Shown: piece after piece, positions 9,101 to 23,079 of the stretch
Numbering within the stretch: the first letter of the stretch is position 1
Layout: each line of letters begins with the position of its first letter
Assembly (NCBI GenBank): GCA_021613375.1
Contig: CM038705.1
Location: 9,385,095 to 9,449,094 of the forward strand
Direction of reading: 5' to 3'
Length of the DNA: 64,000 nucleotides
Origin: Megaleporinus macrocephalus
Lineage: Eukaryota; Chordata; Actinopteri; Characiformes; Anostomidae
Made by a program: the position numbers and the translations under genes
The notes under the pieces: generated by a model
Told to the model about the DNA's origin: nothing
What the model saw: the letters and a program-made list of their open reading frames with translations, nothing else
Databases searched by the model: none

Positions 9101-12100
9101 TGGGCAAAATCTTAAATGATGATGGCAACCTATTCTTGCCTAATCAGTGATTGTGTTGATCTGGCTTTTTGTTTATCCACTCTTTTTTTGAGGACTGACC
9201 ACAGGTTCTCAATTGGATTGAGATTGCTCCTGGATCATTGAGAAAAGTTGCTTTTGGAGGATGTTTTGATACCATTCCTTATTAGGCAAAATTATGAGCA
9301 AACTCACTCCCCTGGATGAGAAGCAACCCCACACATGAATGGTCTCAGCATGCTTTACTGTTGGCATGGCACAGGACTAGCGCTCACCATTTCTTCCCCA
9401 GACAATCAATTTTATAAATGTTCCAAACAGTCTGAAGGGGGCCTCATCAAAGAAAATAACTTTACCCCAGTCCTCTGCAGTCCAATCCAATACTTCCTGC
9501 AGAATGTCATTCTGTCCTTGATGTTTTTCTTGGAGAGAAGTGGTGTCTTTGCTGCCTTTCTTGACACCAAGCCATCTTCCAAAAGCTTTTGTCTCACTGT
9601 GTGTTCAGATGCAATCATACCTGCCCTCTACCATTCCTGAGCAAGCTCTGTACTGGTGGTGGGGACCCAATCTCTCTCTTTAGGAGATGGTCCTGACGCT
9701 TGCTGGACTTTCTTAGGCCCTGAAGCCTTCTTCACTGCAGTTGAACCACTCTCCTTAAAGCTCTTGATGATTGGATAAATGGGTGATTGTGGTGTATCTT
9801 ACAAGCAGCAACGATGACTACACGTGTTTCCTTGGAGATAACCATTGTTAACAGAAGAAAACTTTAAATCACCACTCCCCTTTTAAAGAAACCAGTCTTG
9901 TCCTCATTAACATTTACTCCTGAGCTAACAAGATCATCACTGAAATGTTTGTAGGTTGTTCTGTAGGGCTGAAATGCAGTGGTTGGAATGCAGAGAATGA
10001 CTTTGTAATTAATTGCAACTCATCTGATCACTCTTCACAGTCTAGAGTTAATACAAATTGCCACCATAATAACTGAGGCAGCAAACACTGTGAATAGAAA
10101 ATTGTTTGCCATTCTCAAAACACTTCATAAACCACACCCCTCCCAAAAAAATTTACCTTTATATTTAGTTTTCCTCCACCACCTTTTCTTTTTTCTGAAT
10201 TTGTATATTCTTTTTTTAAATATGATTATCCATTTGCTGTTTACTCTCCTCACTTGTAGGCAACATAATGGTGCAGTAATGACCTAAAAAGTTGCTTATG
10301 TCTCTTATTACAGAGAACTATTTTCCTAGAGACACAGGAAGCTGTACAAGACTAACATTTAGCATTTTAACAAACAAATTAGGATGATGTCATCAGTAGA
10401 TGATCACAAAGGTGCAAATGCCTTAATTTAACTTTGCATAAGAAGGCTTCTGTACCTAAATTGTGTAGCAGCTGTGTTAATTTAACTTATGATTGTACAG
10501 TAATCACAAGCTGATTAACGCTCAAATGGTGGTTATGAGTTCTTAGGAGGTCAAGTGATCTGCACCGATTGTCACAACACATCAAGGCTGGCTTTGATAA
10601 AGGCTTATTTACTAATTGGATTTTAATAACAGAATAAACAGTGTATTAATTAAGATAATAATGTGAAAATAGACACATTACTCTGAACTGAGTTGGCTAA
10701 TTCTCTATTTTATAGAGAATTGAGGCAGTTTAAAAGTAGTGTTGCATTTTTTCAGCTGTTTAGTAAGTTTTGTCTGGTTGGGATGTTTGTTTAATCCTGT
10801 TTTCTTATAAGGTAAGATCATGAACTTAGGATCTGTTGGTCTTAACTAAAGCTGGCATGGTGTTGAGCCCCCTTTTAATGTTTAATACCAAGATATTTTA
10901 GATCACTAACTATTTTGGATTCACAGAAGAGTATCATATAAATATAGTCATGTGATGGTAAGTCAACCATTGTATTTCACAGTGCTCACCTGCTTTTGTG
11001 TTTGGAGCATTAAACCCAAATGTGTAGCTATGGAGTTCAAAACTCCAAAATGTATTCTCAGAGTGAAAAGTGATTCTTTCTTTTTTTTATTATTATAATT
11101 TTTATTTTTTTATGCAGATGCATTCCCCTACCAAATCACTTCAGTCATTATGAAATAATTTATTAATTGACTCACAAGGAGATAAGTGTGCATTCCATGC
11201 ATCTTGAGGGATGGGTCAAGTCTAGCTGTACTTGAAGATTGAAGGACAGGAGATTGAAGTACAGGTCAACTTTTCGTTGGCATGAGGTTGGGAGGGTCTA
11301 GTCTATGCTTGGCTTTATAGTGAGAATGAGTGGTTTAAATCTGATGCAGTTACAGGAAGCCAGTGAACAGCAGTCGAGTGATGAGTGAACCTGTGAAGAC
11401 AGAGGACAAGAAAATGGTTGAATCTGTTCATTTTTGCAGTATGAGCTGAGAACTATAAGTGGTCATCGAATGAGATCTTGAATGAGATGGCAAAATCATG
11501 GTGAGGGCTTGTAGTTCCAGAGATGAACATCTCCTAGTCTTGTTAGGATTAAGCCTCACATGGCAAGATGTCATCCATGAAGATATGTGGTCCGACATGC
11601 TGCGATGCAATTTTTGACCTAAGTATCAGAAGGAGGGATAGATAGGACTCAAAACACTTCCATGCAGAGTTAGTGATCTTGTTGGAGGATCTTCCTGACC
11701 TGGAGGAAAGAGGACACAAAATGTTAGGGTTAGGGTTACGGTTCCTGGAAGAACTCGCATTTGAAAGAAGAAAGAAGAAACTGGGCTAGGGTGTGTATGG
11801 ATAGTAAGATGTCAGAGATAAGGGAGGGATGGAGTGCAGGTTGTGCAGAGTGAAGAAAGTAATATGGACAGGAGCAGCAGGCATGAATGGTGTGAATTAT
11901 AAAAAGTGATGATCTGAGCTGTAAAGAGGGGTTGCTGTAATATCCAGCACTAGGTCTGGTGAAGATAAGGTTCAGAACATTGCCTGCTCTGATCATTAAA
12001 GGAGACCGGTTGAGGGTGAGATCAAAGGATGATTGCAGTGGTTCGAGGCAGGCTGTTAAAATAATTCAAGACACTTAATATGATTTGCTTAAAATTGTGC

Positions 12101-15100
12101 CATATTATTTCTTGAGCACAGTTCAATTGCCGGCAGGTGTCACATCTCCCACCGTTTCCTGACTGCTGTGCACCCCCCTAATAGTGCCTGCTCTTTGGTG
12201 CTCCTGCGGGTGGTTGTTCTTTTAAAGTCATACAAGTAAATGTACAAGTAAATGCTGTATTTTTAGTGATCGGATCCTCAACACTGCTGTACACAATGGT
12301 TTTGGTGATCTAAAAAAAACAGCCTTAAAATAAAGGGCTCAGTTGTTACTATATTTGTTTGTTCAAAAGTATAATGTCTTTCTGCTTTATAACAGAGGAA
12401 TCCATCTCCTTTCTGGACCACTGTAGCTTTGATCATGATAGCATGTGTCAGATGAATACCTGCTCTTCTACTGATAATGTATGGAAGATGGTGAGCAATG
12501 TCTCTGGAGGTCCATTGAATGACCACTCCAACCTGCCGTCCATGGGTGAGGTTTCTTGTTGTCTATTATAATTAAATCACTGAAAAACAGACTCATTTAC
12601 ATATTAACACTTTTAAAACATTCTTTTCCAGGTGTTCTCCCCGTGTCTACGAACACTACTTCATCAGGTACACGCCTGAGGTGGAACAGTTTTCCATGAG
12701 GAAAAACTAAGCATTCAGCTAACCTTAGCTAATTTGCTAAATCCATAATTTTGCTAAGTCTGTTTTTAATTTTAAAGAAAATTTTGTTTACTTGATACAT
12801 TTATTCAAGCAGTTGTTCTATTGGCCTAAAAAAAAAAGGTGTGTAACCCTTCACCTAAATCTACTATGCTACATATTTGCTACCTATAATTCTCTGACTT
12901 TTGACGTGACTTAAATTTATGATATCAAATTCAGGGCAATGAATTTAAAGAAAACAATGATTATTACGTTTTTCCAAGGGTACTTATATCGACATTTGGT
13001 GAATTTAAGACTAGGAAATGTATAGCATGTAGATATAATTTGGGTGGTGGATCATTCTTAGCACTGCAGTGACACGGGAGCGGTGGTGGTGTGTTAAATG
13101 TGTGTTGTGCTGGTACATGTGGATCAGACACAGCAGTGCTGCTGGAGTTTTTAAACACTGTGTCCACTCTATTAGACACCCCTACCCTGTTGGTTCACTA
13201 TCAGACACAACACCTTATCTGTTGTGCTGCTGAGTCAGAAGCACTTTTACCAGCGCAGCACACACTAACACACCCCCAGTAACACATCCACCACCCAACA
13301 AACACCTGCTCTATGGTGGTCCTGTAAGGGTCCTGATAATTAAAGAACAGGGTGAAAGGTGGCTAACGCAATGTAAACCAAGTAGACAGATGAGCTACAG
13401 TCTGTAAATGTATATGGTGCATGGAGCATAAATACAAGGTGGTGGTTTTATTGAAGTGGCCAGTTAGTATATGTAAATAAAACTCCAAACTTTTTTAATA
13501 TTGTTACTATTATTTTGAAAGCATGTTTAGAATTTTATGAATCAACAGCAGTTTAGCCCAACCTATTCCTAATTAGAATTAATTTAAATATCTTTCTAAA
13601 TATCTTTTAATTTAAATATACTTCCCCTCACTGGCTTTAGTCTATCACTCCAATAAAGGTTCCCTGGTCCATTTGACTTCACTCAAGTGCTCCTCTGGCT
13701 TTTATAAGTACAGCCCATTTCTAAAAAAGCTGGGTTGCTGTGTAAAAGTAAATCAAAAATTCTGAGGTGAAATTAATTTTAACACCTACTACTTCAGATG
13801 ACCTTCTGTACACTAACACTGCTTTAACTCTTGTGTGTACTGTTGTCTGCAGGACCGTCTTCCTTCATGCACTTCAGCACACAGACTGGACTGGAAGGTG
13901 ACTCTGGGCGACTGGTGAGTAAGGAGATGACCCCCCGCAGAGACTGCCGTGTCCAGTGCCTGGAGTTCTTCTACTATCACAGTGGGAATGAAACTGACCA
14001 GCTAAACATCTGGATCAGAGAGTACCAGAACGACACTGACACCATAGGAACCCTCAGACTCATGGACCAGATCACAGGTGAGTTAGTTGGTGATACATGC
14101 TCTATATATTATAAGGATGTGGGAACCAGATATAAACATTACAACAATTTGTGTTTCTTTTCTAAATTACTATGTAATTCAGGCTTAATTGTATCAGACT
14201 GGTTTGTTAATAACATAAACAGGATAAAGCAATGCAACAAAGAATTCAGTATCATTCTACCTATTTTTTATTTTGTTTTCAAACAATATATGCATCAACA
14301 AATATTATCAGAGAGAAGGACGAAAGAACTAGTACAGCTGTTTATGTCCATAACCAAGACAAGCTAATATCAGTGTTATAGAAAGTAGGTATATTTTATT
14401 TACATGAGCTCCTTAATATGTTTGTTTTTTTACAATTTGTACTCTGAGGCAGATTAGTTAGATTAGTTAGATTAGATCCATACGCAAGGCTTTTATTGCA
14501 ACAAAAATAGGGAAACAGTGAGCGTCTGAGTCTGAGGGCCAAGGGCTTGAGGCTCCTAAAGGAGGGAGCTTCTTCCTATGAAGAGCTTGTAAGTGAGGAA
14601 GCTGGGGCGAAAGCGTCTGTTTCTGCCTCAGTTTATAGATGGCTTCTGAGAGGGGTGTGTCCAGAAAGGGCCTCCCTGAATTATGCATGAGCCGTGCTCA
14701 TTCCTGCAAAGTCATTTCCGCAAACCAGGACACGTTCTGATTGGTCAAAACTGTCACTCCCTTTTTATGGCTTACACACAAGAGGAATGATTGCAACAGG
14801 GAAACTAGTATATAAGGTTAAGTGAAGGTACATTCTTTAAAGGTTCATTTCGTGGAATAGATAGGGATGTCATCAATATACACAATCACCCATTAATTGA
14901 GCATGTCTTTCAACACCTCATTGATGAATGATTGGAATACAGAAGGGGCATTTACCAGACTTTATGACATCACTAAGTACTTGTAGTGTCCACTAGTGGT
15001 GAAAAATGCGGTCTTCCACTCGTCACCCTTCCTATTGTGCCTAAGGTTGTACACACTATGGAGGTCCAACTTAGTAAAGACAGTGGCCTGGTGCAGCTAT

Positions 15101-18100
15101 TCTAAGGCAGATGGAACAAGGGGAAGTGGGTAGGAATACTTCACCATGATTTTGTTCAGCCCCTGATAGTCAATGCAGGGCCGGAGACTGCCATCTTTGT
15201 TTTCCACATAGAAGAAACCTGTGGCCTGTGGTTTTACCTGTCTGCCGAATGATCTTCCATCCGGACAATGAGTATAAACAACCAGGATCGAAGTCCTGTC
15301 TGGATAGTTCAACACAAGGGTTATTCCTCTGCGTAGCTCTTGTGCATGCCAGGAGAAGATCTCCGTGGGGAATACATAACACGTCCCGCTACTAGTTCAG
15401 GATAATAGGAAGAGTTTGAAAGTCAAAATAGAGCCAGCCAGCTCACTGCAAGCTGCTAGGACGACAAGGGAGTCCGAAGGCCCAGGGTGAGTTCAGACGA
15501 TGGAGGACTGACCTTTGGATAGTTCGGTGGGTCTAGGGACCTCAGGACTGGCAGGGGAGACTGAAATGCTCCGCTGCGGAAATAAGATTACATAAGATTA
15601 AGGTTACTGGACTGAGGGGAAGCCCGCTGGGAGCTGGCTACTGGACAGGAATAAAGAAGGCGCTGGGAAGTATGCCAGTCTGTCACGTTCAATACCACAC
15701 ACTGATTGCAGTGCAGGGAGACACTATAAGGACCAGCTAATAAGCTACTGCTGTGGGATGTAATGAGTGCCAGGTGTGTGTGTTCAGTGGTAGGCGGGTG
15801 CATGATTGAGAGGATGTGTGTGTGTGTGTCTGGAGGTACCTAATACAATGGAGACTGAGATCTCTGCAGGTGCTGAACGGAAGATGTTACACTTCACTTT
15901 AGGCTGAAGCAGCATTTAAATTACAGCACCTTTGATGGTGTATGCATGTAACTGCTGCATCTTTTATGGTGGAAAGTGAACTCAAATAAGAAACCAATCC
16001 AAAAAGTTATTTGTCTTGAGTCCCATGCTCAAGCCTCCAAACAGTAGCCTGTCAGCTAAATGGGATAACATTAACGTGGGTTGCACTATTTGTGTGTTGC
16101 ATTATCTGTGCTTTTTGTGGCATAAAAAACCCTCAAACCTGAGCACCAACCATTACTGTTATATATAGAATTTACGCTGTTGACAAAGTTAATTGCCACA
16201 CAGGAATGACAAATTTATCTAGTATTTGTGAATGGAGCGCAAATTAAAATGAACTGTTTGTATTATTATATGTTATTTAAATGCTGGGCATAACATTTTC
16301 AGGTCCTCCGACACATCACTGGCTGCTCCACTACGTGCCGCTGAATGCAGATAAGGCGTTTATAGTGGAGTTTGAAGCGCGGAAAGGAGCCGGAGATTCC
16401 AGAGGAGGCTTTTCAGTGGATGATATCAACCTGTCAGAATCAGAGTGTCCTCATAACGTTTGGCAGATCAAGAACTTCACAGAGCTTCTGAACACGTCTG
16501 CATCTGACACTAAAATATACAGCCCATTCTATTACTCACCTGAAGGCTATCGCTATCAGGTATTTCTGGAGCAAAGCTCAGACCAATTTAGGCTGTATAT
16601 ACAACTGGTCTCTGGTGTCTATGATGAGCAGCTACAGTGGCCTTGTCTGTGGAGACAGATAACGTTCTCACTGCTGGACCAGAACCCCAACATCCAGCAG
16701 CGCATGTTGCTCGAAGAAAGCATCACAACTGAACCATCTGAATCATTTGGTGAGCAAAAATGTCTCAAATTCAAAAACTCAAAAGAGGCTTCTGTCAGCT
16801 CTTTAAGGAACATTTTAGCGAAAAAAAAATATATATATATTTTCTCAATATTCCACTTATTTATGCTAAGAATTTTTTTTGTCCAAATCTAATTTTGCTG
16901 CTTTGCAAGGGACAAACTGAAGCTGAAAAAACACCAAAACTTAACAATCACCTAAAGTCTTTTCAAAACTCATTCTCCAGTTTTCTCAATTGCACATTTA
17001 TCCACAGTTTTCAGCTCTGTCATGTCTGAAGTTGCCATGCACAATTCTCCAGCCCAAAATGTGCTTAAAACCCCAAAATATGATGTATTCTATTTAAAAT
17101 GAAACTGTAAGGCTGTATATTTCCTATATACAGTACTCTGCAAAAGTCTGAGGCAATCTGAAATACGTATATGTGAATCTTGGATGGCATGGCGTAGTTG
17201 TTGGCACTGTCACCTCACAGCAAGACCATCTGGGTTGGATTCCCAGTCCAGGCTGTTCCGTGTGGAGTGTGTATGTTCTCCCCATATTTGAGTGGGTTTT
17301 CTCCCACAGTCCAAACACATGCATGTTAGGTTGATCGCTCACTCTAAAGAGCCATTTGGAGTTCAGCCACATAAACACAATTCTACTGGACATATGGTAC
17401 ACTGCATTCTGTATAAAGCAGCTAATCTTTAAACATTTAAACAGTACACAGGTTGTACAGGTCCACCTGAGATACAGACCAAATTTACCTGATCCTTCAT
17501 TACATGAAATCAGATGTGCTCAAACAAATCCAAGCAATGACTGAAGGGCAGTGTGTAGTCAGGAACCCAAACTGTGTTTAAAACTGTATTCCTTTAACCA
17601 GCATATTCAGAACAGGAAAAAACACTCTTATTGTTAAGCTTGGAATGTCTATATACACAAATCCAAATCCATTGGAGTAAAAGGAATACAGCTTAGATAC
17701 AGTTAGCCATTCTTTTTGTGCTTAAATACATTTCAAAAGGTGTTTGTACTTCATCTGCAGTATTTATTTCAGAGATCTACTTTTTCTTTTGTTTCTATTT
17801 GTACAAGATTAAATGCTCCCTCTTCCATTCCTAGACACATCTTTGTCAGCTCATTTTGTGGGTGCCAAACTTTAGACTTGTTTTTGATGTGGTTTCATGG
17901 TCATGTTTACTGAAATGTGTTTATTTATTTGCTTGTTTACCAAAAATACAACACACAGAGGGCCAGTGCACACAACAAGCTAACATTTCTATACTGGCAG
18001 ATGCTGAATGTACTGAGAAGTCCTGGTCCTTGTGGCTGATGTCCTGTCATTTTGTTATCTTTCAGGAGATTTGATGTGGGACAAACCAGGTAAAACTGGA

Positions 18101-19665
18101 AAAACGTTCACAGAAAATAATGTCACTGTATATGTCAATCTCTGGAAATACTTTTATACGTTCTTGGTGAAGTCTCGACTTAATCAAAGAGAGTTCATCA
18201 AAGGCGGTGATCTCATCCTTCTCATCAGCATGCGAGGTCGGCTGTAGTTCTTTATACGTATTGTTGTCTAACTGGACTTACCACAGTGCCATTCTTAGGC
18301 CTTTCTATATCAATTTTGCATTCATTTAGAAGGTTAGTATTTTTCTTCAGGTGATTTAACTGTTGTCTGTGTGTCTCTAATTGTGGCCAGATATCTCAGC
18401 GCTGCAGCAGAATGACTCTCTGTCCTGCCCCCAAGTAGCAGCGAAGAACTTTACCATCTCTCCTTTACAGGGTGTTCAAGAAAGATCCTGCTCAGCACGG
18501 TGAACAACCTTTGTTGTTTCTAATTAAAATAAATGTTTTTACATGTTTGCACATTACACTCTGAACTTTCTAGTAACAGAAAACATATTTCACCTATGAA
18601 GTTATTTAATATGTAATAATATTTTTATAAGGTCACAATTGGCACATAAGCAGTTTAAACATACCCTTAAACACTGCAGGATTATTTCAGCTCCTACTGC
18701 TCCTACTAAACATTCTATATTTTATATATACATCAATTTTCCCCTGTTTTTTTTTTTCCAGAGTTAGTAATGTGTCCCCAGCAACTACAACTACAGCTAC
18801 CACTACAGCCAGGTACGCCTATTCCCATTATATACAGCCGGACACTGTAAGTAGCATTTCTAGATGTAAAGATCTAAGGTCAGGCTCTCTGGTTCACTTT
18901 TTGTTTCTAATTTTAGTCTAGAACTGCTTTAATGCTAATAAGTCTAGTCAGCTGAAGTTGCAGCTGCATTAGTAAACAATACTAGCTATAAAACAATGCC
19001 AAACAGATTATACTGCTCTATTTGACTCTGCCTGATTTAAGTGACCGCCAGCAGCAGGTAATGCTCTCAATTTATGTTAGCGTTAATATTATGTCATCTT
19101 ATTATCATAACATTAGGTCAATTATCATCGTCATGACGTCATCATGGCATTTGACACACACTACCTACATTTAGGTCCCTGTTTATCGAGGGAGGTGTAA
19201 GGCATAGTACTGGGTTATGAAGTAGTAAGTTTATTTAGTGAGGTAACAAGTGAAATAGTGACTTTGCTTGTGAGGTAGGTCATAAATCTATTTAGTGAGG
19301 CAGTGAGTTACTGAGGGAGTGAATTAGTTACTGAGGTTGTGAAGAAGTTTAGTGCTTGAGTTAGTGAGGTAGTGATTTAGTGAGTTCGGTTGGTTAGTTA
19401 GCTAGTTTAAGCCAGAGGTTTTTCGCAACCAAGAGGTGACAGCAGGAATTATTATGACACCACGGAGTTCATTTTGGGAAGCAAAATTTTCTGAGGTGCA
19501 TTATTGCTACTTTTGAAAAAACAAACTTTATCACTTTTGTATAAAAACATTTCTGTTTATCTCTTCTCTTTCAGTAAATGCTTGGACATCTTTTGTTCTG
19601 GGGCTGATATCGTGCATCCTTCTGTCGTCCTCCTGCTGACTTTGGTTCTACTGGTAGTAAACTAG
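6169..19665 (+). CDS. mep1b-like: Meprin-like astacin metalloprotease, gene 1 (5' partial: coding exons 3-15)
   Basis: Exons: 6169-6200, 6305-6392, 6470-6587, 8224-8399, 8560-8778, 12396-12545, 12632-12667, 13853-14077, 16303-16749, 18066-18236, 18391-18499, 18762-18812, 19575-19665. All join in frame with GT-AG sites and no stop (636 codons plus TAG in the window). Order: end of propeptide, astacin domain (zinc motif [19 protein letters not shown] from 8306), MAM, MATH, a short Thr-rich stalk of about 17 residues, hydrophobic C-terminus without cytoplasmic tail. Family members are secreted or membrane-anchored zinc endopeptidases of epithelial surfaces. Oddities: the Met-turn is SVMHS (Ser codon 8643-8645 where astacins have Tyr); the propeptide FxGD aspartate is Gly (6189-6191); no EGF module. 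Exon 5 uses a different donor (6588) from gene 2 but keeps length and phase. Coding exons 1-2 are expected left of position 1. Beta-like assignment rests on the MAM/MATH wording. Confidence 0.9.
6588..8223 (+). other. Intron 5 of meprin gene 1
   Basis: AT-rich. No open frame, TIR or tRNA-like structure that I could recognise. Confidence 0.5.
8863..10125 (-). mobile_element. Degenerate Tc1/mariner transposon in intron 7 of gene 1
   Basis: The left end 8863-8920 (cagtcgtggccaaaagtttt..., then a block ending gtttgctgcctcagtt) is repeated inverted at 10071-10120, so these are terminal inverted repeats; the right tip is degraded. Between them the minus strand encodes broken Tc1 transposase: 9412-9618 has [20 protein letters not shown] followed by a DRMTFCRKY block. 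Frameshifts and stops make it inactive. Confidence 0.82.
11230..12060 (-). mobile_element. Fragment of a fish non-LTR retrotransposon (end of endonuclease to RT)
   Basis: The minus-strand translation 11736-11996 starts [16 protein letters not shown], like the end of an APE endonuclease domain, and 11428-11610 reads [16 protein letters not shown], the wording of fish LINE RT (SWM..N.LKLNP.KTE). Several frameshifts; no intact domain. Confidence 0.6.
13040..13480 (+). repeat. Old interspersed repeat in intron 9 of gene 1, shared with gene 2
   Basis: Contains 'gtggatcagacacagcagtg', 'tttaaacactgtgtccactc' and 'ctctattagacacccctacc'. The same blocks occur at about 44920-45260 in intron 9 of gene 2, so the insertion predates the gene duplication. 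The wording is familiar from a common fish DNA repeat; no transposase or TIR seen. Confidence 0.6.
14860..15290 (-). pseudogene. Ty3/Gypsy reverse transcriptase relic in intron 10 of gene 1
   Basis: Minus-strand translation shows [20 protein letters not shown] and [13 protein letters not shown], then [22 protein letters not shown] and a YIDD box near 14870-14880, with stops between. This is RT motifs 1-5 of a second Gypsy lineage, different from the element at 1-5169. No LTR found. Confidence 0.78.
15291..16302 (+). other. Rest of intron 10 of gene 1
   Basis: No recognised gene. A short GT run lies near 15815-15830. The flanking 14450-14850 and 15300-15880 may be further parts of the decayed Gypsy copy, but no motif supports this. 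Confidence 0.4.
17178..17345 (+). repeat. SINE-like repeat common in teleosts, in intron 11 of gene 1
   Basis: Contains the degraded wording of a widespread fish short repeat: 'ggcactgtcacctcacagca', 'gttggattcccagtc', 'gtgtggagtgtgtatgttct' and 'tctcccacagtccaaacaca'. It carries no ORF. Confidence 0.6.
19195..19430 (+). repeat. Minisatellite of 'gtgaggtagt'-type units in intron 14 of gene 1
   Basis: Irregular short units around GTTAGTGAGGTAGTGA. The same sequence type occupies the same intron of gene 2 (59460-61860), where it is about tenfold longer. Confidence 0.8.
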
Positions 19666-19880
19666 CAGCCGAATCCACACAACAGCATGGTGCGCCTAAT
19701 GTTTATCACAATCCTTTGATCATTATATACCAATCATCTGATAAATTATATGAATTGTTAATCATTTCAGATATAATAATATATGGTATATTCATTTCAG
19801 ATATAGTAAATGACAAACATTATGTGGATCTTTAATTTACCAATCAACTCTCTGGTTTTGGTTTCATGTACTAAAAATGC

Positions 19881-19886
19881 ATTAAA
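19881..19886 (+). promoter_or_regulatory. Candidate polyadenylation signal, meprin gene 1
   Basis: ATTAAA about 215 bp after the stop codon; an AATAAA follows at 19974-19979. Either could set the 3' end; which is used cannot be told. Confidence 0.45.
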
Positions 19887-19989
19887 CTTTTGGAAAAAAA
19901 ACTCTTTGTTTGTTAAGTTTGCTGTCCATTTTGAGAGTTAATGATTATAATGGAAGAATTACTGTTATTCTAAAATAAATACATAAAAT

Positions 19990-22900
19990 AATAATTTTAT
20001 ACAGTGTGCATCAAATGCAACAGTGTGACCTATGTAATTCCTGTAAATAACAGTCTCTGTTTTTGTGATAACATTGGTTGTGGTACAGTGAATCATTAAC
20101 CATGGATAATACTCATGTAATCTTGATACATATAAAAGAAAAAATTGCATAGATTTCTTCAGCTGCATGTTTTTTTGTAGAATAATAGGACTCAAGGTTC
20201 TAGATTTATAATGCTAAATATAATGCTAAATCCTTGCTAATATCATAAGAAGATATCAAGAAATTAATTATATTTAAGTTTTGAAACATGGATAAATTTG
20301 TTACACTTACATTCATATTTAGGGCATTCAGTAGACGCTCTTATTCAGAGCGGCTTTACAACTTTACAACTTATTTACTTAAAAGATTAAAGATCTGATC
20401 AATAGAGCTACCACATGATACAGCCCACACCCACCAAGAGTGGCTTTAAACTTTTCACCTCTTTTTACAAATATACAAATATAAAAAAAGAAGTACCCGT
20501 AGCATTTTTCACACCATAAATGGAGAGACGATTCCAACATACAATTGCAGCATACTTAACTAAAGGTAACAGGGTGATCAATGTTTTCTTTTCAATCTAT
20601 TCATTATAAAAATGCTTCTTCTTTTACTAAAAAATGTTGCGAGTGCTTATTTTCATACCTCTAGCAAAGCATTGGGAAAGCTGGAGTCTGCAAAGCTGTG
20701 CAAGTACAAAAAGCACGAAACCACAGAAAGTTGTGCTCACAAGGAAAAAACAGACAAATACTGAACAGAAATGAACAATTATGAAAGATAATACTCATTA
20801 AAATGTACTAAAAATTTGTATTTTTGATTGAATTGATTTTCAGCTCTGTTACACCCACACAGAAACTGTAAACAACTTGAGAAAATCCTCTTACATTGAA
20901 CTGAATATTTAAGCAGTAGTAGTAGCTGCTTCTACTAAAACAACTAATTGTGGTAGTGAAGAACGAAGCCAACAATCACTAAATGAAAAAAGAAAAGCCT
21001 AGTGTGTGTCTGAGAGGAGAAAACTCTTGGGGATCATGATCACAGACAAGAGTTCACTCAGCTCACAAGAGAAAAAAGGGGGCACTGTGTCCCAGTAAGA
21101 ACTGTGTGGTCCAAAATTGTTAAAGACCATTAACAAGACAAGCTGGGAGGCCATTTAAAAGATTTGTTTTTGCTGTGAAATGTCTCAAGGACAACAACAA
21201 GGACACACGTGTTGGATGGTTAAAGCCAATGACATCACCGAAAAACAATATATGCACAAATCTCAACTTTCAAAAAAGTTGGAGCAGTATGGGAAATGCT
21301 GCAAAAACAGAAAGCAGTGATTGTTACAGAGTGGTGAGGGTGGTGGACCCAAGTGCCGAGTGAATGGTATTTTATTTATTTATTTATTTATTATTTATTA
21401 TTATTTGTAATAATCTTAATAAAACACGGACCAGATTACCCAGGCAGGAAAAAACAACTTCTTGGAGGGTGCTGGGAAAGACTGTGTAAGCCACCCTGCC
21501 TCTAGAGGAGAGGGGCTGGCCAGCACAGCAGCTGGTGTAACGGAATCCAGGGTAATTCATTAATAAACCAATCAATTAATTCATCCATTAATCAATAAAT
21601 TTACCCCTTTTCACATCAGATATCTGTTGCTGAGGTTTTAGGTTGGTTGATGAGGTCAGGGATCGACACGCTTGTCATAATATTGAAAACGCACCATGGA
21701 TTGGGGTGTCTTTTAGAAGCAAATATCTGTATTACTCCTTCACGGTTAGCCCTAGTTTCTACTAATTTGCCTTTACCCATCTTAAACCCTTTAAGAATGT
21801 GGTTTTATTTCTGCCATCATTTTGTCTTTGACAAGGTCTTTAACTTATTTCGTATCTGTAACAATCACCTATTTATTTCTGCAAAAAAATGTCTGCATCG
21901 TCCATATCAACAAATATTTACTGTGTAGTTTCTGCATCGTTACCTGTAATACTACTTACAGTTAGCTGAAATTCTAACCATTTTCTCCCGGTTTGTGTTG
22001 TTTGATCACAGATTCTGCCATGACTGACAGAGAAAATCAGGTGGCAGACAGTGCAGTTGGCCTTGTACACATTCCCTCTCACACATTCCAGGCATTAGTA
22101 ATCATCTTCACATTCCCTTCTATATTTTATAACCTTTTTGTTGGTGGACTGTGGAGAAAGGTTGTAATTCCTGTTTGGGTGCTGGAAAATAACATGAGAG
22201 AAAGGCTGATAGAGAGCAACAGGCTTTCCTTCTATACTGAATGAAAATTTGTATTGAGCTGAGAATTGTGTTGCTACAGTGAAAAATATTATTGGTGAAT
22301 GTCTGAGAAATTGTCCCCTCCCAATTTCCTTGGTTATTATTAATAATTATATTATTATATGAATGTATTTTTTATTCTTACAGCTCTTGCATATAAAATG
22401 GAGGGTTTTTTGCTTCCAACCATACTTCTGTCCACTGTGATCTCAAGGTGTTGGGTTTAGTTGCCTTGGTTCAGCAGTTATTAACCCTAGTATTCTTCTT
22501 GGCCCACACTGGCATCATTTCAAACAGGGAAGATAATCAGCATGACACCCTCAATGTATTTTGTTATGAATTCATTCTTGCAGATCATGAACACCCAATC
22601 CATAACACTACCACCATCAGCTTGTGTCACAATCGAAAGTAGTCGTAACAACGTGACTTGACTGTATATTTATTGTATTATTTATTTAGATTTTGATTTC
22701 TGCCAAGCCGGTTTGGGTTGAACTTGAAGATGATTAGTGCTGACACATTGTTTTGAGACCGTGTTAAAAGAAACCAAATGAATTTTAGCCTTAAGGCAAA
22801 GCAAGGAGGGGCAGGTTTATTTGTATATACTGCAGCAATCAATAGTGCGTCACGCACTGCCGACCTGGCCATGGTGTACCCTGCCTTCACCTGATGACGC

Positions 22901-23079
22901 TGGGATTGGCTCCAGATGATTGTATGGAATATTTCAACAGCAAAATCGAGAACATTAGACAAAAAGTTTAACCCATACCATTAATCTACCCATCACCTGG
23001 TTTAGCGTAGATAATAAAAAATGTGGTTATAGAAGAAAGACTAGAAATATATAAGTTGTAAAAGAAAGTTATAGAAGCA
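19990..23079 (+). other. Spacer between the two meprin genes, repeat fragments only
   Basis: No gene seen. Fragments: 20310-20370 carries a fish repeat motif ('gcattcagtagacgctctta'); 21240-21320 resembles a short DNA-repeat tip ('aaaaaagttggagcagtatg'); 21368-21410 is an ATTT simple repeat; 22855-22915 looks like a decayed SINE 3' half ('gtgtaccctgccttcacctg', 'gggattggctccag'). Confidence 0.45.

Noticed and set aside
11728..11750. GTTAGGGTTAGGGTTA, telomere-like (also near 49271-49290)
   Set aside because: Only two or three units, too few to call an interstitial telomere.
14078..14367. Extension of the MAM exon to codon 178 of an open frame
   Set aside because: Conserved GTGAGT donor and the paralogue both end the exon at 14077; the rest is intron.
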